The notes under the pieces were generated by a model. The model did not search any database and was not told the DNA's origin. It saw nothing but the letters and a program-made list of their open reading frames with translations. DNA of 64,000 bases from JAWKOK01 sp963765875 (GTDB lineage: Bacteria; Chloroflexota; Anaerolineae; Caldilineales; Caldilineaceae). Of the stretch, positions 27,808 through 36,959 are shown in pieces (the stretch's first letter is position 1; the number at the start of each line of letters is the position of its first letter). The stretch spans positions 62,001-126,000 of the forward strand of contig CAVXYK010000025.1 of assembly GCA_963765875.1 (NCBI GenBank), given 5' to 3'. The translations under genes and the position numbers were made by a program.

Positions 27808-28725
27808 CTATTCACCGGTTGCTTCGGCAATCGCCTTGTCCACATCTTCCTGCATGCGGACCATGGCATCATCCAGTGTCAGTTCACCAACCAGCACCTG
27901 GGTCAGGCGATCAGCGATGGCGGTATACATGGCCCGATTGTAAGGGTAACTTATAAACGCGTAGGCAATCGGATCCAGCCTAGGCACACCGGCTGCAAAT
28001 GTCGTCAAGGCATCAGCAGTCAGCTGTGAATCAGCCTCAAAATCAACGCCGCTCTCGGCCAGACCGATGTGGCCCGGAATGAAGAGAGAGCGACCGTAGA
28101 ATTCGCTCAAAACATCTTCCTGAGCCAGATAATCCAGCACACGGGCGACTTCTTCAGGATGCTCGGTGCCGCCAATCGCCACCAGGGCAGCGCCGCCGGG
28201 CATGCCGGTACAGGCGGCCGGGCCACAGGGATTGGGTACGGCGACCCAGTCGAAGGCATCGCCGATCTTCTCATCAAACTGGCCGATCTGCCAGGAGCCG
28301 CTCATATACATGACGACCTGACCGTTGATAAACTGCTCGTTCCCTGCGGCATAGGAGCCACCGGCGCCCATCCACACATCGGGAATCATGGTTCCGTCTT
28401 CATGCCAGTCGATCAGCAACTGGGCCATGGTGCGGAAGCCTTCATCGTCCAGTGCGGGGTAGCCGTCGGCGTCAAAGAGCTGGGCGCCTTCGCTGATGGC
28501 CGGGCCGCCGAAGCGATGACCAGTGCGGTCCATGGCCATGGCGTAGGGGGTCTCTGTGGCTTCGGCAACCTGGCGGGTTACCTCGGCCCACTCTTCCCAG
28601 GTCACATCGCCAGTCGGAACCTCAATGCCGGCCTGGTCAAAGAGGGTCTTGTTGATGTAGGGGCCAGTGACGGTCAACTGGGTCATGAAGCCGGGGATGC
28701 TGCTCTCATCACCTGCAGGGCGCAA
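27808..28725 (-). CDS. Sugar ABC binding protein, C-terminal part (frameshifted)
   Basis: Continuation, in another frame, of the lipoprotein starting at 29194. It carries about 305 residues of a CUT1 sugar-binding domain: GPYINKTLFDQAGIEVP, a WEEWAEV helix, and the central GNEQFINGQVVMYMSGSWQIG segment. The reading continues upstream of 28725 (PFLTWLRPAGDESS) with no start codon or ribosome site, so it is not an independent gene. Either a single-base error or a real mutation at about 28757-28763 splits it from its N-terminus. Confidence 0.8.
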   Translation of the reverse strand: MRPAGDESSIPGFMTQLTVTGPYINKTLFDQAGIEVPTGDVTWEEWAEVTRQVAEATETPYAMAMDRTGHRFGGPAISEGAQLFDADGYPALDDEGFRTMAQLLIDWHEDGTMIPDVWMGAGGSYAAGNEQFINGQVVMYMSGSWQIGQFDEKIGDAFDWVAVPNPCGPAACTGMPGGAALVAIGGTEHPEEVARVLDYLAQEDVLSEFYGRSLFIPGHIGLAESGVDFEADSQLTADALTTFAAGVPRLDPIAYAFISYPYNRAMYTAIADRLTQVLVGELTLDDAMVRMQEDVDKAIAEATGE

Positions 28726-29194
28726 CCAAGTGAGGAAGGGGCCGAAGTTTTCTTCCCAGATCGGCCGGATCTTCCAGATAGGGCGTCAGATCCAGATAGT
28801 ACTGGGAAAGACCGCCCAGATCGGTGACTCGGGCCATGTCCGGGCCTTCTCCGGCAGCCAACTGAACCGGCAGCGTTTCAAGGATGCCGGTAGCGTAAGG
28901 CAGTTCGTCGACGATGACCTGGATGTCAGGATTCTCTGCCTCAAAGCCATCCAGCAGGTCACGAAGGACGATTCCTTCGTTGCCGTCACTGTACCAGGTC
29001 ATGCGTAGTTCGACGGCATCGCCATCATCGGCTGGGGCCGCTTCTTCGGCGGCTTCCTCTTCCGGCGCCGCGGTCGCTTCTTCTGCTGGCGCGGCCTCTT
29101 CCGCCGGAGCCGACGGCGCAGGCGCACATTGGGTGAGAAGCAGCGTCAATGCCAGTAGTAATGCTAGAACGAGCCAACTTCGTGTTCTCGCCAT
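28709..29194 (-). CDS. Sugar ABC binding lipoprotein, N-terminal part (frameshifted)
   Basis: The ATG at 29194 is preceded by GGAGG at 7 bases. A lipoprotein signal ends in Leu-Thr-Gln-Cys23, followed by a long Ala/Glu/Pro linker, then the first strands of a sugar-binding lobe (LRMTWYSDGNEG, VTDLGGLSQYY). After ADL near base 28763 the frame becomes non-homologous (GRKLRPLPHL); removing one base there restores a natural join into the 27808-28725 reading. The importer would be non-functional if the shift is real, although both permease genes downstream are intact. Confidence 0.8.
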   Translation of the reverse strand: MARTRSWLVLALLLALTLLLTQCAPAPSAPAEEAAPAEEATAAPEEEAAEEAAPADDGDAVELRMTWYSDGNEGIVLRDLLDGFEAENPDIQVIVDELPYATGILETLPVQLAAGEGPDMARVTDLGGLSQYYLDLTPYLEDPADLGRKLRPLPHLVAPCR

Positions 29195-29467
29195 GATCGA
29201 TCCTCCCTGGATACTATGGTGGTGATTTGGGTGCTTGTTTGCAATTGACATTGAGTTCGCAACATGTGAGCGTTGCGATAGGCTTGCAGTTAGGAGAGCA
29301 AAATACTGTCTGCGGATGATTCGATAGGCTGGACCACTCCTTTCTATGCAGTGTGTCTCAACAACTGTTGACTATAGCAGAATCCGGTTTCAGGTGCAAC
29401 CGGATTTCGTGCTACAGGCATATCTCAGATTGCGGTTATTGCCACCATTCGAGACAAACCCTCCGAT

Positions 29468-30367
29468 CTACCCCTGCCGCATGGCTTCCCGGATCTCTCG
29501 ATAACCGATGGTCGTGATCTGTTCCATGGCCAAGAACTCCGTCGCCCGCTCAGATCGGAAATAGTCATACTCAAACGTGCGCCAGGAGGCAATGTCCGGG
29601 CTGATCATTTCGATGTCGCCGGGCGTATTTGGATGCAGGCTGAAGTAGGTAACGCCCGGGCTGAGGTTGTGCAACAGATCTTCGTAGAGTTGGGCTGACG
29701 GCTCACCAGTTGCACCACCATAGATCGGGGTGATGCGGAACCAGTCCGGGAAGAGCATTCCCTTGGCTTCCAGAGGAGCGATGGCACGCGTGAGTTCATC
29801 CTGGGTGGCCCTGTCGTAGCCCATACGACGCATATGCTCATCGATGCCACGAAAGAGCAGCACCGGCACTTGATACTCGAAGCCGAGTTGGACGTAGTAC
29901 TCACGCAGTTCGGGCACCATTGGGGCACCCATGTGCCCGTCGAGATGGGTGAAGCCGACGCCGGCTGCCTTGACTCGCTCAATTTGGGCCCGCATTTCGG
30001 CCTTGGCCGCCTCAGCATCCAGTCCTTCACAGAATCCCTCGACGCTCGTGAAGAAGCAGCCTTCTTCATCAAGCAGGCCAGTGGCTGCCTCTCGTGTCGA
30101 AATCGGTCCCCAACGGTAGTTTGTCCACTCGCAGGTCAGCGTCAGGTGCACGCCCAGGTCCAGGTCAGATTGAGCCGCAGCAATCTGCAAGATCTCAGGC
30201 GCCCAGGGACAAGGAACCATGACCGAGCCGGTGCGGATATTGCCGATCGGCAGCAATTCCTGATACGCGAGGTTACTTCCGTGACACATGCCGACATCAT
30301 CGGCATGCAGAATGACCAGTCGATCTTCAGGGCTGTAGCCCAGTTTTTCCAGCAATGGATTTGTCAT
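29468..30367 (-). CDS. YdjC/ChbG-family carbohydrate deacetylase-like protein
   Basis: A 299-residue YdjC-family protein. Members remove acetyl groups from sugars such as N-acetylated chito-oligosaccharides using a metal. The conserved metal-site motifs are visible: His21-Ala-Asp23-Asp24 (HADDVGM), GVHLTL, THLDGHMG and FSLHP. GGGAG stands 5 bases before the ATG. It lies upstream of the second ABC importer and after the fucose-isomerase-like gene, so it probably trims an N- or O-acetyl group from an imported sugar. Substrate is not determined by sequence. Confidence 0.87.
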   Translation of the reverse strand: MTNPLLEKLGYSPEDRLVILHADDVGMCHGSNLAYQELLPIGNIRTGSVMVPCPWAPEILQIAAAQSDLDLGVHLTLTCEWTNYRWGPISTREAATGLLDEEGCFFTSVEGFCEGLDAEAAKAEMRAQIERVKAAGVGFTHLDGHMGAPMVPELREYYVQLGFEYQVPVLLFRGIDEHMRRMGYDRATQDELTRAIAPLEAKGMLFPDWFRITPIYGGATGEPSAQLYEDLLHNLSPGVTYFSLHPNTPGDIEMISPDIASWRTFEYDYFRSERATEFLAMEQITTIGYREIREAMRQG

Positions 30368-30447
30368 ATCTGCTCCCAGAAGGTATGTGGATGAGCTTGT
30401 ACCTCGACATTTTGGAAGTTAACGAATCAACACTGGTATAGCGTAGG

Positions 30448-30735
30448 TGCGGTTTGCAACCGCACGATCCACGCGATCTCCATAGGTGGCCGGAGTTTGT
30501 GCGGTTACAAACCCATGCGCATCAAGCTAAGCGTTGCGTCTCGCGTTGCCGTCGGTTTCGGCAGGGATAAATCCCGCCGCTAACAGCGAAAAGCCGCCTC
30601 AGCGGCTGAGTTCTAGCGCCTGAGGGCGCTTTTCGCTGTTAGCGGCCGGCTTCAGCCGTTGCTGCACGCCGGTTTGCACCGGTGGTGAATTTAACATAAT
30701 CCTTAGCTTGATGCGCATGGGTTGCAAACTGCACC
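30448..30735. repeat. Nested inverted-repeat element
   Basis: Three layers are visible. A 21-bp perfect pair lies at 30511-30531 and 30702-30722. Inside it a 19-bp perfect pair (GCCGCTAACAGCGAAAAGC) lies at 30576-30594 and 30628-30646. Outside, GTGCGGTT-TG-CAACCGCAC forms a hairpin near 30450-30470, and related bases recur near 30722-30735. It looks like a miniature mobile element inserted into another. The right arm runs into the end of the isomerase gene. Confidence 0.65.
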
Positions 30736-32145
30736 TACGAAACCTTTGCTATTTTGTTCATCTTCAATATGTCGTGGAGTCAACTCCAACACATCCAGAC
30801 CGACCAGGCGCGCGAAATCACGCAGTTCCTGGCGGTAGTCTCCGTACGTGATATTGAAGTGGTGCTCCAGCCCCGCACCCATGACCGTGTCCAGCACATT
30901 GGTGGCCGAAACATCGAAGCGGATTACACCGCTGGTGCCGGTGAAGCTCTTGTTCGCACGCTGCATCTCGCCGCCGCCGATCACGAGGCGATAGGCGTCC
31001 GCCCCCGCCACACCCTGGGCGGCAGTGCGATGCAGCCGCGCCAAGGTGACACGCCCCGGCTTCAGCGGAAATTCGAAGAGCAGCGGCAGTTGGCGGTTGC
31101 TGTGTACGGTCGCCAGAATCTCGGCCTGAGGATCGGCCATGCCCGCCGGGGCCAGCCCGCAATGCCAGAACACGCCGGTGTCGCTCTCGCCGTCAATCGA
31201 GACGAGGTCCGTGATGAAGGCCAGCCCGCCGCTGATCGATTGCAGCAGGAGCGACGTCACGGTGCCGTTGACATCAGCTTCACAGCTTGCCGGACAACGC
31301 TCGTCGTTGAGCATGCTCATGGCCCCGCAGGCGGCACAGCCCAGCTCCGTGAAGAACTCGGGCCAGCAACGCACAGCAACGCCGTCCAGCCCGTGCTGAT
31401 CAGCGGCTTTACGCAGCGCCACGTAGACACCGGCAGTACCGTTGACGCCGTCGGCATCCATCTCAGAAAGATTGTCGGCAAGCAAGGCGGCCCGTTCGAC
31501 GACTACTTGACGAGCCTCAGACGGGATTCCGGCGGCATCCTTCAGCAGCGAATCGAGCGCAAAGGGCACCACCTCTGTGCCGAACAGCGTATCGAGATCC
31601 TGAGCGTTGTAGTCGCACGTGTCAAAGCCATCAGGATGTTCGCCCATCAGCCCGATGCGCGCGCCTTGCAGCGTATGTATCGCCCGGCCAACACGAGCCA
31701 GTCGCTCAATTTGCGCCAGGGCCAGTCGATCATCAGCCGCCATGTGTAGATAGTCGTAGGCTATGCCTCGTCGGGTCAGCGCATGGCCAGCCAAATTGAT
31801 GCCGCACAGGCTATTGAGGCGCAGGCGTCCGCCGTCTCGTTCATCGGGCACGGCCCACAACAGAACCGGCACATGGCGACTGCCAACAGAGGCTGCAATC
31901 TCAACAGCCATCGTGCTATCGGCAAAACTAGCCTGAAAGATGACTAAGAGATCAAACTCGGCAGAAGCCAATGCGAAAATTGCCTGTGAGGCTGCATCGG
32001 CGTCCATGAGTAGCTCTGCGCCGGTACCGACGACCTCAAATCCGGCATCGGTCAGCAGTGCATTGGCGCCATCGGCAACAGATTGCGCCAATGGGAGATC
32101 AAATGTTGGTCGGGCAATGGAGAGTAGGGCGACAGATAGATCCAT
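30703..32145 (-). CDS. L-fucose/L-arabinose isomerase-family protein
   Basis: A 480-residue protein from the ATG at 32145 (a TTG at 32163 is less likely). Its layout resembles the fucose/arabinose isomerase family: two Rossmann-like N-terminal domains, then a barrel with the CEADVNGT segment, FWHCG (metal-site His) and a C-terminal HHFNITYGDY. These enzymes interconvert aldoses and ketoses with Mn2+. The last dozen residues (FVGAVCNPCASS) and the stop codon are encoded by the inverted-repeat element at 30448-30735, so the natural C-terminus has probably been replaced. It lies between a MocA dehydrogenase and a YdjC deacetylase, fitting a sugar pathway. Confidence 0.82.
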   Translation of the reverse strand: MDLSVALLSIARPTFDLPLAQSVADGANALLTDAGFEVVGTGAELLMDADAASQAIFALASAEFDLLVIFQASFADSTMAVEIAASVGSRHVPVLLWAVPDERDGGRLRLNSLCGINLAGHALTRRGIAYDYLHMAADDRLALAQIERLARVGRAIHTLQGARIGLMGEHPDGFDTCDYNAQDLDTLFGTEVVPFALDSLLKDAAGIPSEARQVVVERAALLADNLSEMDADGVNGTAGVYVALRKAADQHGLDGVAVRCWPEFFTELGCAACGAMSMLNDERCPASCEADVNGTVTSLLLQSISGGLAFITDLVSIDGESDTGVFWHCGLAPAGMADPQAEILATVHSNRQLPLLFEFPLKPGRVTLARLHRTAAQGVAGADAYRLVIGGGEMQRANKSFTGTSGVIRFDVSATNVLDTVMGAGLEHHFNITYGDYRQELRDFARLVGLDVLELTPRHIEDEQNSKGFVGAVCNPCASS

Positions 32146-32209
32146 AGTGAGTTGTGGTTCCAAGCTGGAATGAGAAAGCGGTGGTCACAAGGGCACGCGC
32201 CTACGTGTT

Positions 32210-33244
32210 TTACGCGCCCTCGTTCAACGCGCCCTTGATGGGTGAAATTCGCTCATTGATGAATGACTGCATGCCAACCACGGCGCCGGCCTCAGCGGAG
32301 TGGTTGGCGGCCAGGGTTGCGGCGGTTGTCAAAAGTCCAGAGCGCAGTGGGGTCGATATGCCGCTCATGTCATTGTGGCGCACGGCATCGACAAAGGCCC
32401 GGTTCACGCCCAGGTGGAATGGCTCACGGTTCTGCCAAGTCTGGATGCCCTCTGGCGTGTAGTGGGTGACACCCTCCGCGGTCACGCGCACAAGCCGATC
32501 GCGCAACGCAAAGTCGGCGACAGGGCCAAGCTGGATCTCGGGAAAGAGCCCGTACGTGCCGGCACAGTTGCCCACTGCGCCGTTGACAAAGCGCAGGGTC
32601 AGGGCATACCCGTCCCAACTGTCGAAGCCTTCGTCGAAGTTGACCTGCTGCCGGTTGTAGGCGGCATAGACAGTATCGATCTCGCCGGCCAATCCTCGAC
32701 CCAGATCGATGAGATGGATATTCTGATCCACAATTTGCCCGCCGGCCTGAGTACGATCCCACATCCAAAGCATGGGTGGTCGAGTCCAGTACCAGCGCAG
32801 GTTGACCAAGGCAATTGGTTCATCGCCCATCAACGCCTGGGCACGGTGGTAGGCCTCGGTATATCGCCAGTGAAAGGCTGTCACATTGATCAACCCTCTG
32901 GCTTCAACCGCATCCACAAGCTGCTTCGACAGTGCCAGATCGAGGTCCAAGGGCTTCTCGACAAACATATGCAGACCACGCTCTGCACATTCCAGGCCGA
33001 TCGAAACATGGATGAAGGTGGGCGTACAGATGTAGACGGCGTCCAGCTCATTTTCGTCAAGCAGGCGTCGATAGTCGGTGTACGGCTTCGCGTTCCACTC
33101 TGCCGCGGCCACATTTGCATGTTCCTCAGTCCGGCTGAAGACGGCCACGATTCGGGCGTCCAGTTCATCCCCGGTGAGATGTTCGGCATGTATGTGGGCC
33201 ATACGACCGGCGCCGATCATGCCAATGCGTAGTTTTGAGGCCAT
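32210..33244 (-). CDS. Gfo/Idh/MocA family oxidoreductase
   Basis: A 344-residue NAD(P)-dependent dehydrogenase. The Rossmann signature is GMIGAGRMAHIHAEHL near residues 8-23; VEKPLDLDL holds the catalytic lysine, and IVDQNIHLIDLGR holds the conserved His-x-x-Asp region. AAGGGA lies 4 bases before the ATG. It is only distantly similar to the 7971-9164 protein and precedes the isomerase gene. The pair could oxidise or epimerise a sugar and then isomerise the product. Confidence 0.9.
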   Translation of the reverse strand: MASKLRIGMIGAGRMAHIHAEHLTGDELDARIVAVFSRTEEHANVAAAEWNAKPYTDYRRLLDENELDAVYICTPTFIHVSIGLECAERGLHMFVEKPLDLDLALSKQLVDAVEARGLINVTAFHWRYTEAYHRAQALMGDEPIALVNLRWYWTRPPMLWMWDRTQAGGQIVDQNIHLIDLGRGLAGEIDTVYAAYNRQQVNFDEGFDSWDGYALTLRFVNGAVGNCAGTYGLFPEIQLGPVADFALRDRLVRVTAEGVTHYTPEGIQTWQNREPFHLGVNRAFVDAVRHNDMSGISTPLRSGLLTTAATLAANHSAEAGAVVGMQSFINERISPIKGALNEGA

Positions 33245-33394
33245 GGGATCCCTTTTGTAGATAGATCGTAGGGGCGACCCTTGTGGGCGCCCTCACTTCG
33301 TCCGATCAAATCCGGGCAGGGACAAGCCCTGCCCTTAGGTGTTGGGCTACGGGTTGAGCGGGAGTTCCTTATATCGGATCAATCCCGTTTCACC

Positions 33395-34162
33395 TCACCC
33401 GACTCTGGTGCGATTCGGGTGTTTCACTGGAATTGGGTTCAGTGGCTCACGCTCGTTGATCGCACCCTGGCTGTAGGGATAAACGGGGCCGTCGACCGGG
33501 GCGGCCCAGGCGACGGCATTGGCCAGCACCTGGCGCACTTCGGGCATGAAGTAGATGGGATAGGTCTCGTGGCCGGGTCTGAAATAGAAGACCTTGCCGT
33601 TTCCTCGATGGTAGCAGCATCCGCTGCGGAAGACATTGCCGCCCTGGAACCAACTCACAAAGACCAAGCTATCAGGAGCCGGAATATCAAAGAGCTCGCC
33701 GTACATTTCCGCCTCGGGAATATCGATGTACGGCCCCAGCCCTCTGGCAATCGGGTGCCCCTGTTCAACCACCCAGATACGCTCGCTCTCATCGGCCTCC
33801 CGCCAGCGCAGGCTACACGAGGTGCCCATGAGGCAGTGGAAAATCTTGGAGTGGTGGCCTGAGTGAAGCACAATCAGCCCCATGCCTTCCCAGACTCGCT
33901 TCTGCACTCGCTCCACAATCTCGTCGCTCACCTCTCCATGGGCCTTGTGCCCCCACCAGGTGAGTACATCGGTCTGAGCCAGGACCTCTTCGGTCAACCC
34001 GTGTTCGGGCTCGTCAAGCGTGGCGGTGCCGACATCGAACCCGGCTTCACGCAGTCCTTCGGCAATCGCCACATGGATGCCGTCAGGGTAGATGGCAGCG
34101 ATCGACTCTTTCTCTCGCTCGTGACGGTACTCATTCCACACGGTCACACGGACCTTGCTCAT
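33395..34162 (-). CDS. ThuA-like trehalose-utilisation protein
   Basis: A 255-residue ThuA-family protein with a glutamine-amidotransferase-like fold. Visible features are VTVWNEYRHE at the start, VLTWWGHKAHG, GLIVLHSGHHSK and the late GKVFYFRPGHET segment. In rhizobia ThuA works with the ThuB (MocA-family) dehydrogenase in trehalose and related disaccharide catabolism via 3-keto sugars. The MocA gene immediately downstream (32210-33244) reproduces that pairing. AAGGAG lies 8 bases before the ATG. The disaccharide used is unknown. Confidence 0.88.
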   Translation of the reverse strand: MSKVRVTVWNEYRHEREKESIAAIYPDGIHVAIAEGLREAGFDVGTATLDEPEHGLTEEVLAQTDVLTWWGHKAHGEVSDEIVERVQKRVWEGMGLIVLHSGHHSKIFHCLMGTSCSLRWREADESERIWVVEQGHPIARGLGPYIDIPEAEMYGELFDIPAPDSLVFVSWFQGGNVFRSGCCYHRGNGKVFYFRPGHETYPIYFMPEVRQVLANAVAWAAPVDGPVYPYSQGAINEREPLNPIPVKHPNRTRVG

Positions 34163-34279
34163 CTGAAATTCTCCTTTGCTCAGTTGATTTGGTTCTGTTC
34201 AGGCGGCAGATGGCGGGCGGCCAGATGGGCACGCCCCTACGTCGTCAACGTATTTGTATTGCACACCCGTTCAATTTTG

Positions 34280-35575
34280 TTATGTTCCACCATTGACAAC
34301 CGGACGCCGGCCGTAGAAAAACTCGTCAAATGCAAGCACAGCCGCGCCGATTTCTCCGGAGTGAGCGCCAAAAGTCGCGGGCAAAATCTCCACCTGCTTG
34401 CCCAGTCCGGCAAAGGCAAACCGACGCATCGTGTCGGCAATCGGATCATGCAACAGATCATACCCTTCTTCCAGCAGCCCGCCAAGCAGGATCAATTCGG
34501 GATTGAGTACATCGACCAGGTTGGCAAGGGCGACGCCTGTGAAGTAGGCGACCTCGTCCAACAGATGCAGGTAGCGCTGATGGCCATCGCGGGCAGCCTG
34601 GAAGATCGCCTGAATGGGGCGGGAAGCATCTGTCAACGGTTTCGGATCCGTCGCTTTCGCTCGTTTGACGATCTCTCGCTCGGAGATCAGATCTTCCAAG
34701 GTCACGGGCGAACCCGAGTCATCGTCATGGGTACTGGAGACGACCCAGTGGCCGATTTCACCGGCTCCATATCCCGCACCATGATAGACATGCCCGTCCA
34801 CAACCAGACCCGCGCCAACGCCGATGCGTGCATAGACAAAGGCCAGCGCGCGTACGTTCTGGCCGGCACCGTACATACTCTCCGACAGGGCCATGCAGCG
34901 GACATTGTTGTCAACAGCAACCGGTAGGCCACAGTATTCACCAAGGAGTTGGGGAATCGGCACGTCATACCACTTCAAATTGGGCGCAATTAGGTTGACG
35001 CCGGCATGCACATCGACAAGCCCGGAAGCGCCAACGCCCATGCCGATGAGACGTGGACCCTCTGCTCGATCAGCTGTCTCCAGGCCATGAGGTCCGATTG
35101 CCGCGCCGGCAGTCGGCATGGCTGGCGCCTCATAGCGCAGCCCATGCTTCTCTGCCAGAGCCATGGCAGTGTCTGCAGCCCGCAACAGGTTACCCGATGC
35201 GCCCTGAGCGCGATCCACGTCGAGCAGTGCCGAATCCAGGACGTTGCCGCCCAGGTCACAGAGCGCCACGCGCATCCAACGGACGCCCACATGGAGGCCA
35301 AGGCAATACGCGCTCTCGGGCACAAGGCAAAGCGCCAGTGGCGGTCGACCTGCACCGCTGGTCAACGCTTCGATATCAGTGCCCACTTCTTCAACATGGC
35401 CGTCGGCCATCAAGTCGCTGACCAAATTGGTCACAGTGGTGGTCGATAGGCCGATCTCACGGGAGAGGCGCACGCGGGAGATGGGCTGCCGTCGCAAGAG
35501 TTGCAGCAACAGCAGACGGCGATTGTGTGCCCGGACGGTCAGTGCATTGCGTGCACTCTGTGATGCGTATGCCAA
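34280..35575 (-). CDS. ROK-family transcriptional repressor
   Basis: A 431-residue NagC/XylR-like regulator. Residues 1-80 form a winged HTH (LLRRQPISRVRLSREIGLSTTTVTNLV); the rest is a ROK sugar-kinase-like domain with GMGVGASG and VDNNVRCMAL, ending GLLEEG...ILPATFG. The usual Cys-x-Cys-Gly-x2-Gly-Cys zinc site after GEIGHW is absent: the stretch reads HWVVSSTHDDDSG with no cysteine. Zinc-dependent shaping of the effector site may therefore be lost. It is the first gene of the minus-strand carbohydrate run and is the obvious candidate to control it in response to an imported sugar. Confidence 0.9.
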   Translation of the reverse strand: MAYASQSARNALTVRAHNRRLLLLQLLRRQPISRVRLSREIGLSTTTVTNLVSDLMADGHVEEVGTDIEALTSGAGRPPLALCLVPESAYCLGLHVGVRWMRVALCDLGGNVLDSALLDVDRAQGASGNLLRAADTAMALAEKHGLRYEAPAMPTAGAAIGPHGLETADRAEGPRLIGMGVGASGLVDVHAGVNLIAPNLKWYDVPIPQLLGEYCGLPVAVDNNVRCMALSESMYGAGQNVRALAFVYARIGVGAGLVVDGHVYHGAGYGAGEIGHWVVSSTHDDDSGSPVTLEDLISEREIVKRAKATDPKPLTDASRPIQAIFQAARDGHQRYLHLLDEVAYFTGVALANLVDVLNPELILLGGLLEEGYDLLHDPIADTMRRFAFAGLGKQVEILPATFGAHSGEIGAAVLAFDEFFYGRRPVVNGGT

Positions 35576-35647
35576 GATAGCATTCCTTGATCGTGATTCC
35601 TGAACATGAGTGGCATCAAGTGAGCAGCAAACGAAGGGACTGCCCGA

Positions 35648-35670
35648 ATTAATTTTTCCGTGGGATTAAT
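35648..35670. promoter_or_regulatory. Possible ROK operator
   Basis: Two ATTAAT hexamers, each self-complementary, stand 17 bases apart (35648-35653 and 35665-35670), about 75 bases upstream of the ROK start. Size and position suit autoregulation by a dimeric repressor, but AT-rich hexamers can recur by chance. Confidence 0.25.
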
Positions 35671-35730
35671 CCAGAATATCAGGGGGAACACTGCCTGTCA
35701 AATGAAAAACTCGGCGGGCAACAGCAAGCT

Positions 35731-36153
35731 TTACTCCCAGGTGAAGGTACGAGTCAGGCTCGGAGGACTGGCGGCCTCCAGCTCTCGGCGACCATCAGGC
35801 ATCGGGTTGACGCGTACCACGGAGACCAGCCAAGTATAGCCGGCGCTCTGACCTTCTTCGGGCGCAAACTCCGTGCCCAGTCGATAGCTGGTTCCCTTGG
35901 TCCAGATGGTCGGCAGGTCCTGTGCAGTGCCTTCATTGGGGTAGATCAACAAGACATACCATTCATTGGGCGCCAGCAAGTCGACACTGACCCAGCGCAG
36001 CAGGACAGGCTCCTCCCGCGATATCGTCGCTCGATTGGCAGGCCCGGTCAACCGCGGTTCAATATAGATTGAGCCGCCGGCGTCGTTGGAAGCCAATGCC
36101 GCCGATCCGGTTGCAGACCCAGTCGGATCGGCGTCCGGCAGCGCCTCGTCCAT
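35731..36153 (-). CDS. LysM protein C-terminal domain (frameshifted part)
   Basis: This reading continues the LysM protein at 36059-36862 after a four-base shift. It holds a beta-sandwich-like domain of about 110 residues (RATISREEPVLLRWVSV, WYVLLIYPNEG, GYTWLVSVVRV) ending TRTFTWE. The ATG at 36153 arises from the duplicated tetranucleotide and has no ribosome site, so separate translation is unlikely. The domain resembles FnIII/Ig-like modules attached to Chloroflexota LysM proteins; its ligand is not known. Confidence 0.65.
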   Translation of the reverse strand: MDEALPDADPTGSATGSAALASNDAGGSIYIEPRLTGPANRATISREEPVLLRWVSVDLLAPNEWYVLLIYPNEGTAQDLPTIWTKGTSYRLGTEFAPEEGQSAGYTWLVSVVRVNPMPDGRRELEAASPPSLTRTFTWE

Positions 36154-36862
36154 CCATCACCTCATCGGGTACGCCGCGTACGGGCACGGTGAGTTCATCA
36201 TTCGGTCGAATGATATCAGTAGCCGACAAGCCGTTGGCCTCAAGGATATCCTGAATCGTACTGCCGAAGAGCGTGGCAATGGTGACAATCGTATCACCCT
36301 CTTTGACCTTGTAGGTGAATTGGTCAGAGATCGGAATATCCGACTCTGCCAGGCCTTCACGAAGGACAGGGATGACCAGTTCGTCGCCAATCCGAATAAG
36401 CACATCATCCAGGTTATTGGCACGCTGAATGTCCTCAACCGTGACGCCGTAGATGCCGGCAATCGACAGGAGCGTTTCGCCCGATGCAACGTCATGGGTC
36501 AGAAAAACTTCTTCAGCCAAGATCGGCGTGGCGGTCGGTTCAGGCTCAGGCGTGATGGTCGGCGTAGGGGACGGGGCCAGCAGCGGAACGTTGGTAGGCA
36601 GGATGCCGGAGACGGCAGGATCACGTACTTCTTCAGCGCGCGGCTGCCCGCCTATCTGCCACCAGAAGAGGAGGACGGCCAGCACGGCCAAGACAAGCAC
36701 GGCATCGACCCACGAAACACGACGGGTTCGACGAGGCTGAACACGCAGATCATTGCCGCATCGAAAACATGTCTCAGCATCCTGTGCGACACGCGTGCCG
36801 CAATTTGGACATCTACGCTCGGGGCTATTCTGTTCGTCGGGAGCGAACTGATCCTGCACCAT
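36059..36862 (-). CDS. Zinc-ribbon, membrane-anchored LysM protein (frameshifted)
   Basis: The N-terminus has a CPNCG...CFRCG zinc ribbon (first 35 residues), then one transmembrane helix (VDAVLVLAVLAVLLFWW), a Thr/Pro/Glu spacer (TPTITPEPEP), and two LysM domains (THDVASGETLLSIAGIYG and YKVKEGDTIVTIATLFG). LysM binds peptidoglycan or other GlcNAc polymers, here on the outer face. After PVRGVPDEVMD the frame fails; a tandem CCAT duplication at 36150-36157 explains a +4 shift into the 35731-36153 reading. The unshifted protein would be near 375 residues. Confidence 0.8.
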   Translation of the reverse strand: MVQDQFAPDEQNSPERRCPNCGTRVAQDAETCFRCGNDLRVQPRRTRRVSWVDAVLVLAVLAVLLFWWQIGGQPRAEEVRDPAVSGILPTNVPLLAPSPTPTITPEPEPTATPILAEEVFLTHDVASGETLLSIAGIYGVTVEDIQRANNLDDVLIRIGDELVIPVLREGLAESDIPISDQFTYKVKEGDTIVTIATLFGSTIQDILEANGLSATDIIRPNDELTVPVRGVPDEVMDGRGAAGRRSDWVCNRIGGIGFQRRRRLNLY

Positions 36863-36959
36863 GGCAAAAATTATAGCACCAAACAGGGTTGGTTGCGAAA
36901 GCCGTTAAAGTGCTCTGCAACATGCGCGTACAAGCATACTTGACGCCGGAAAATGCAAA

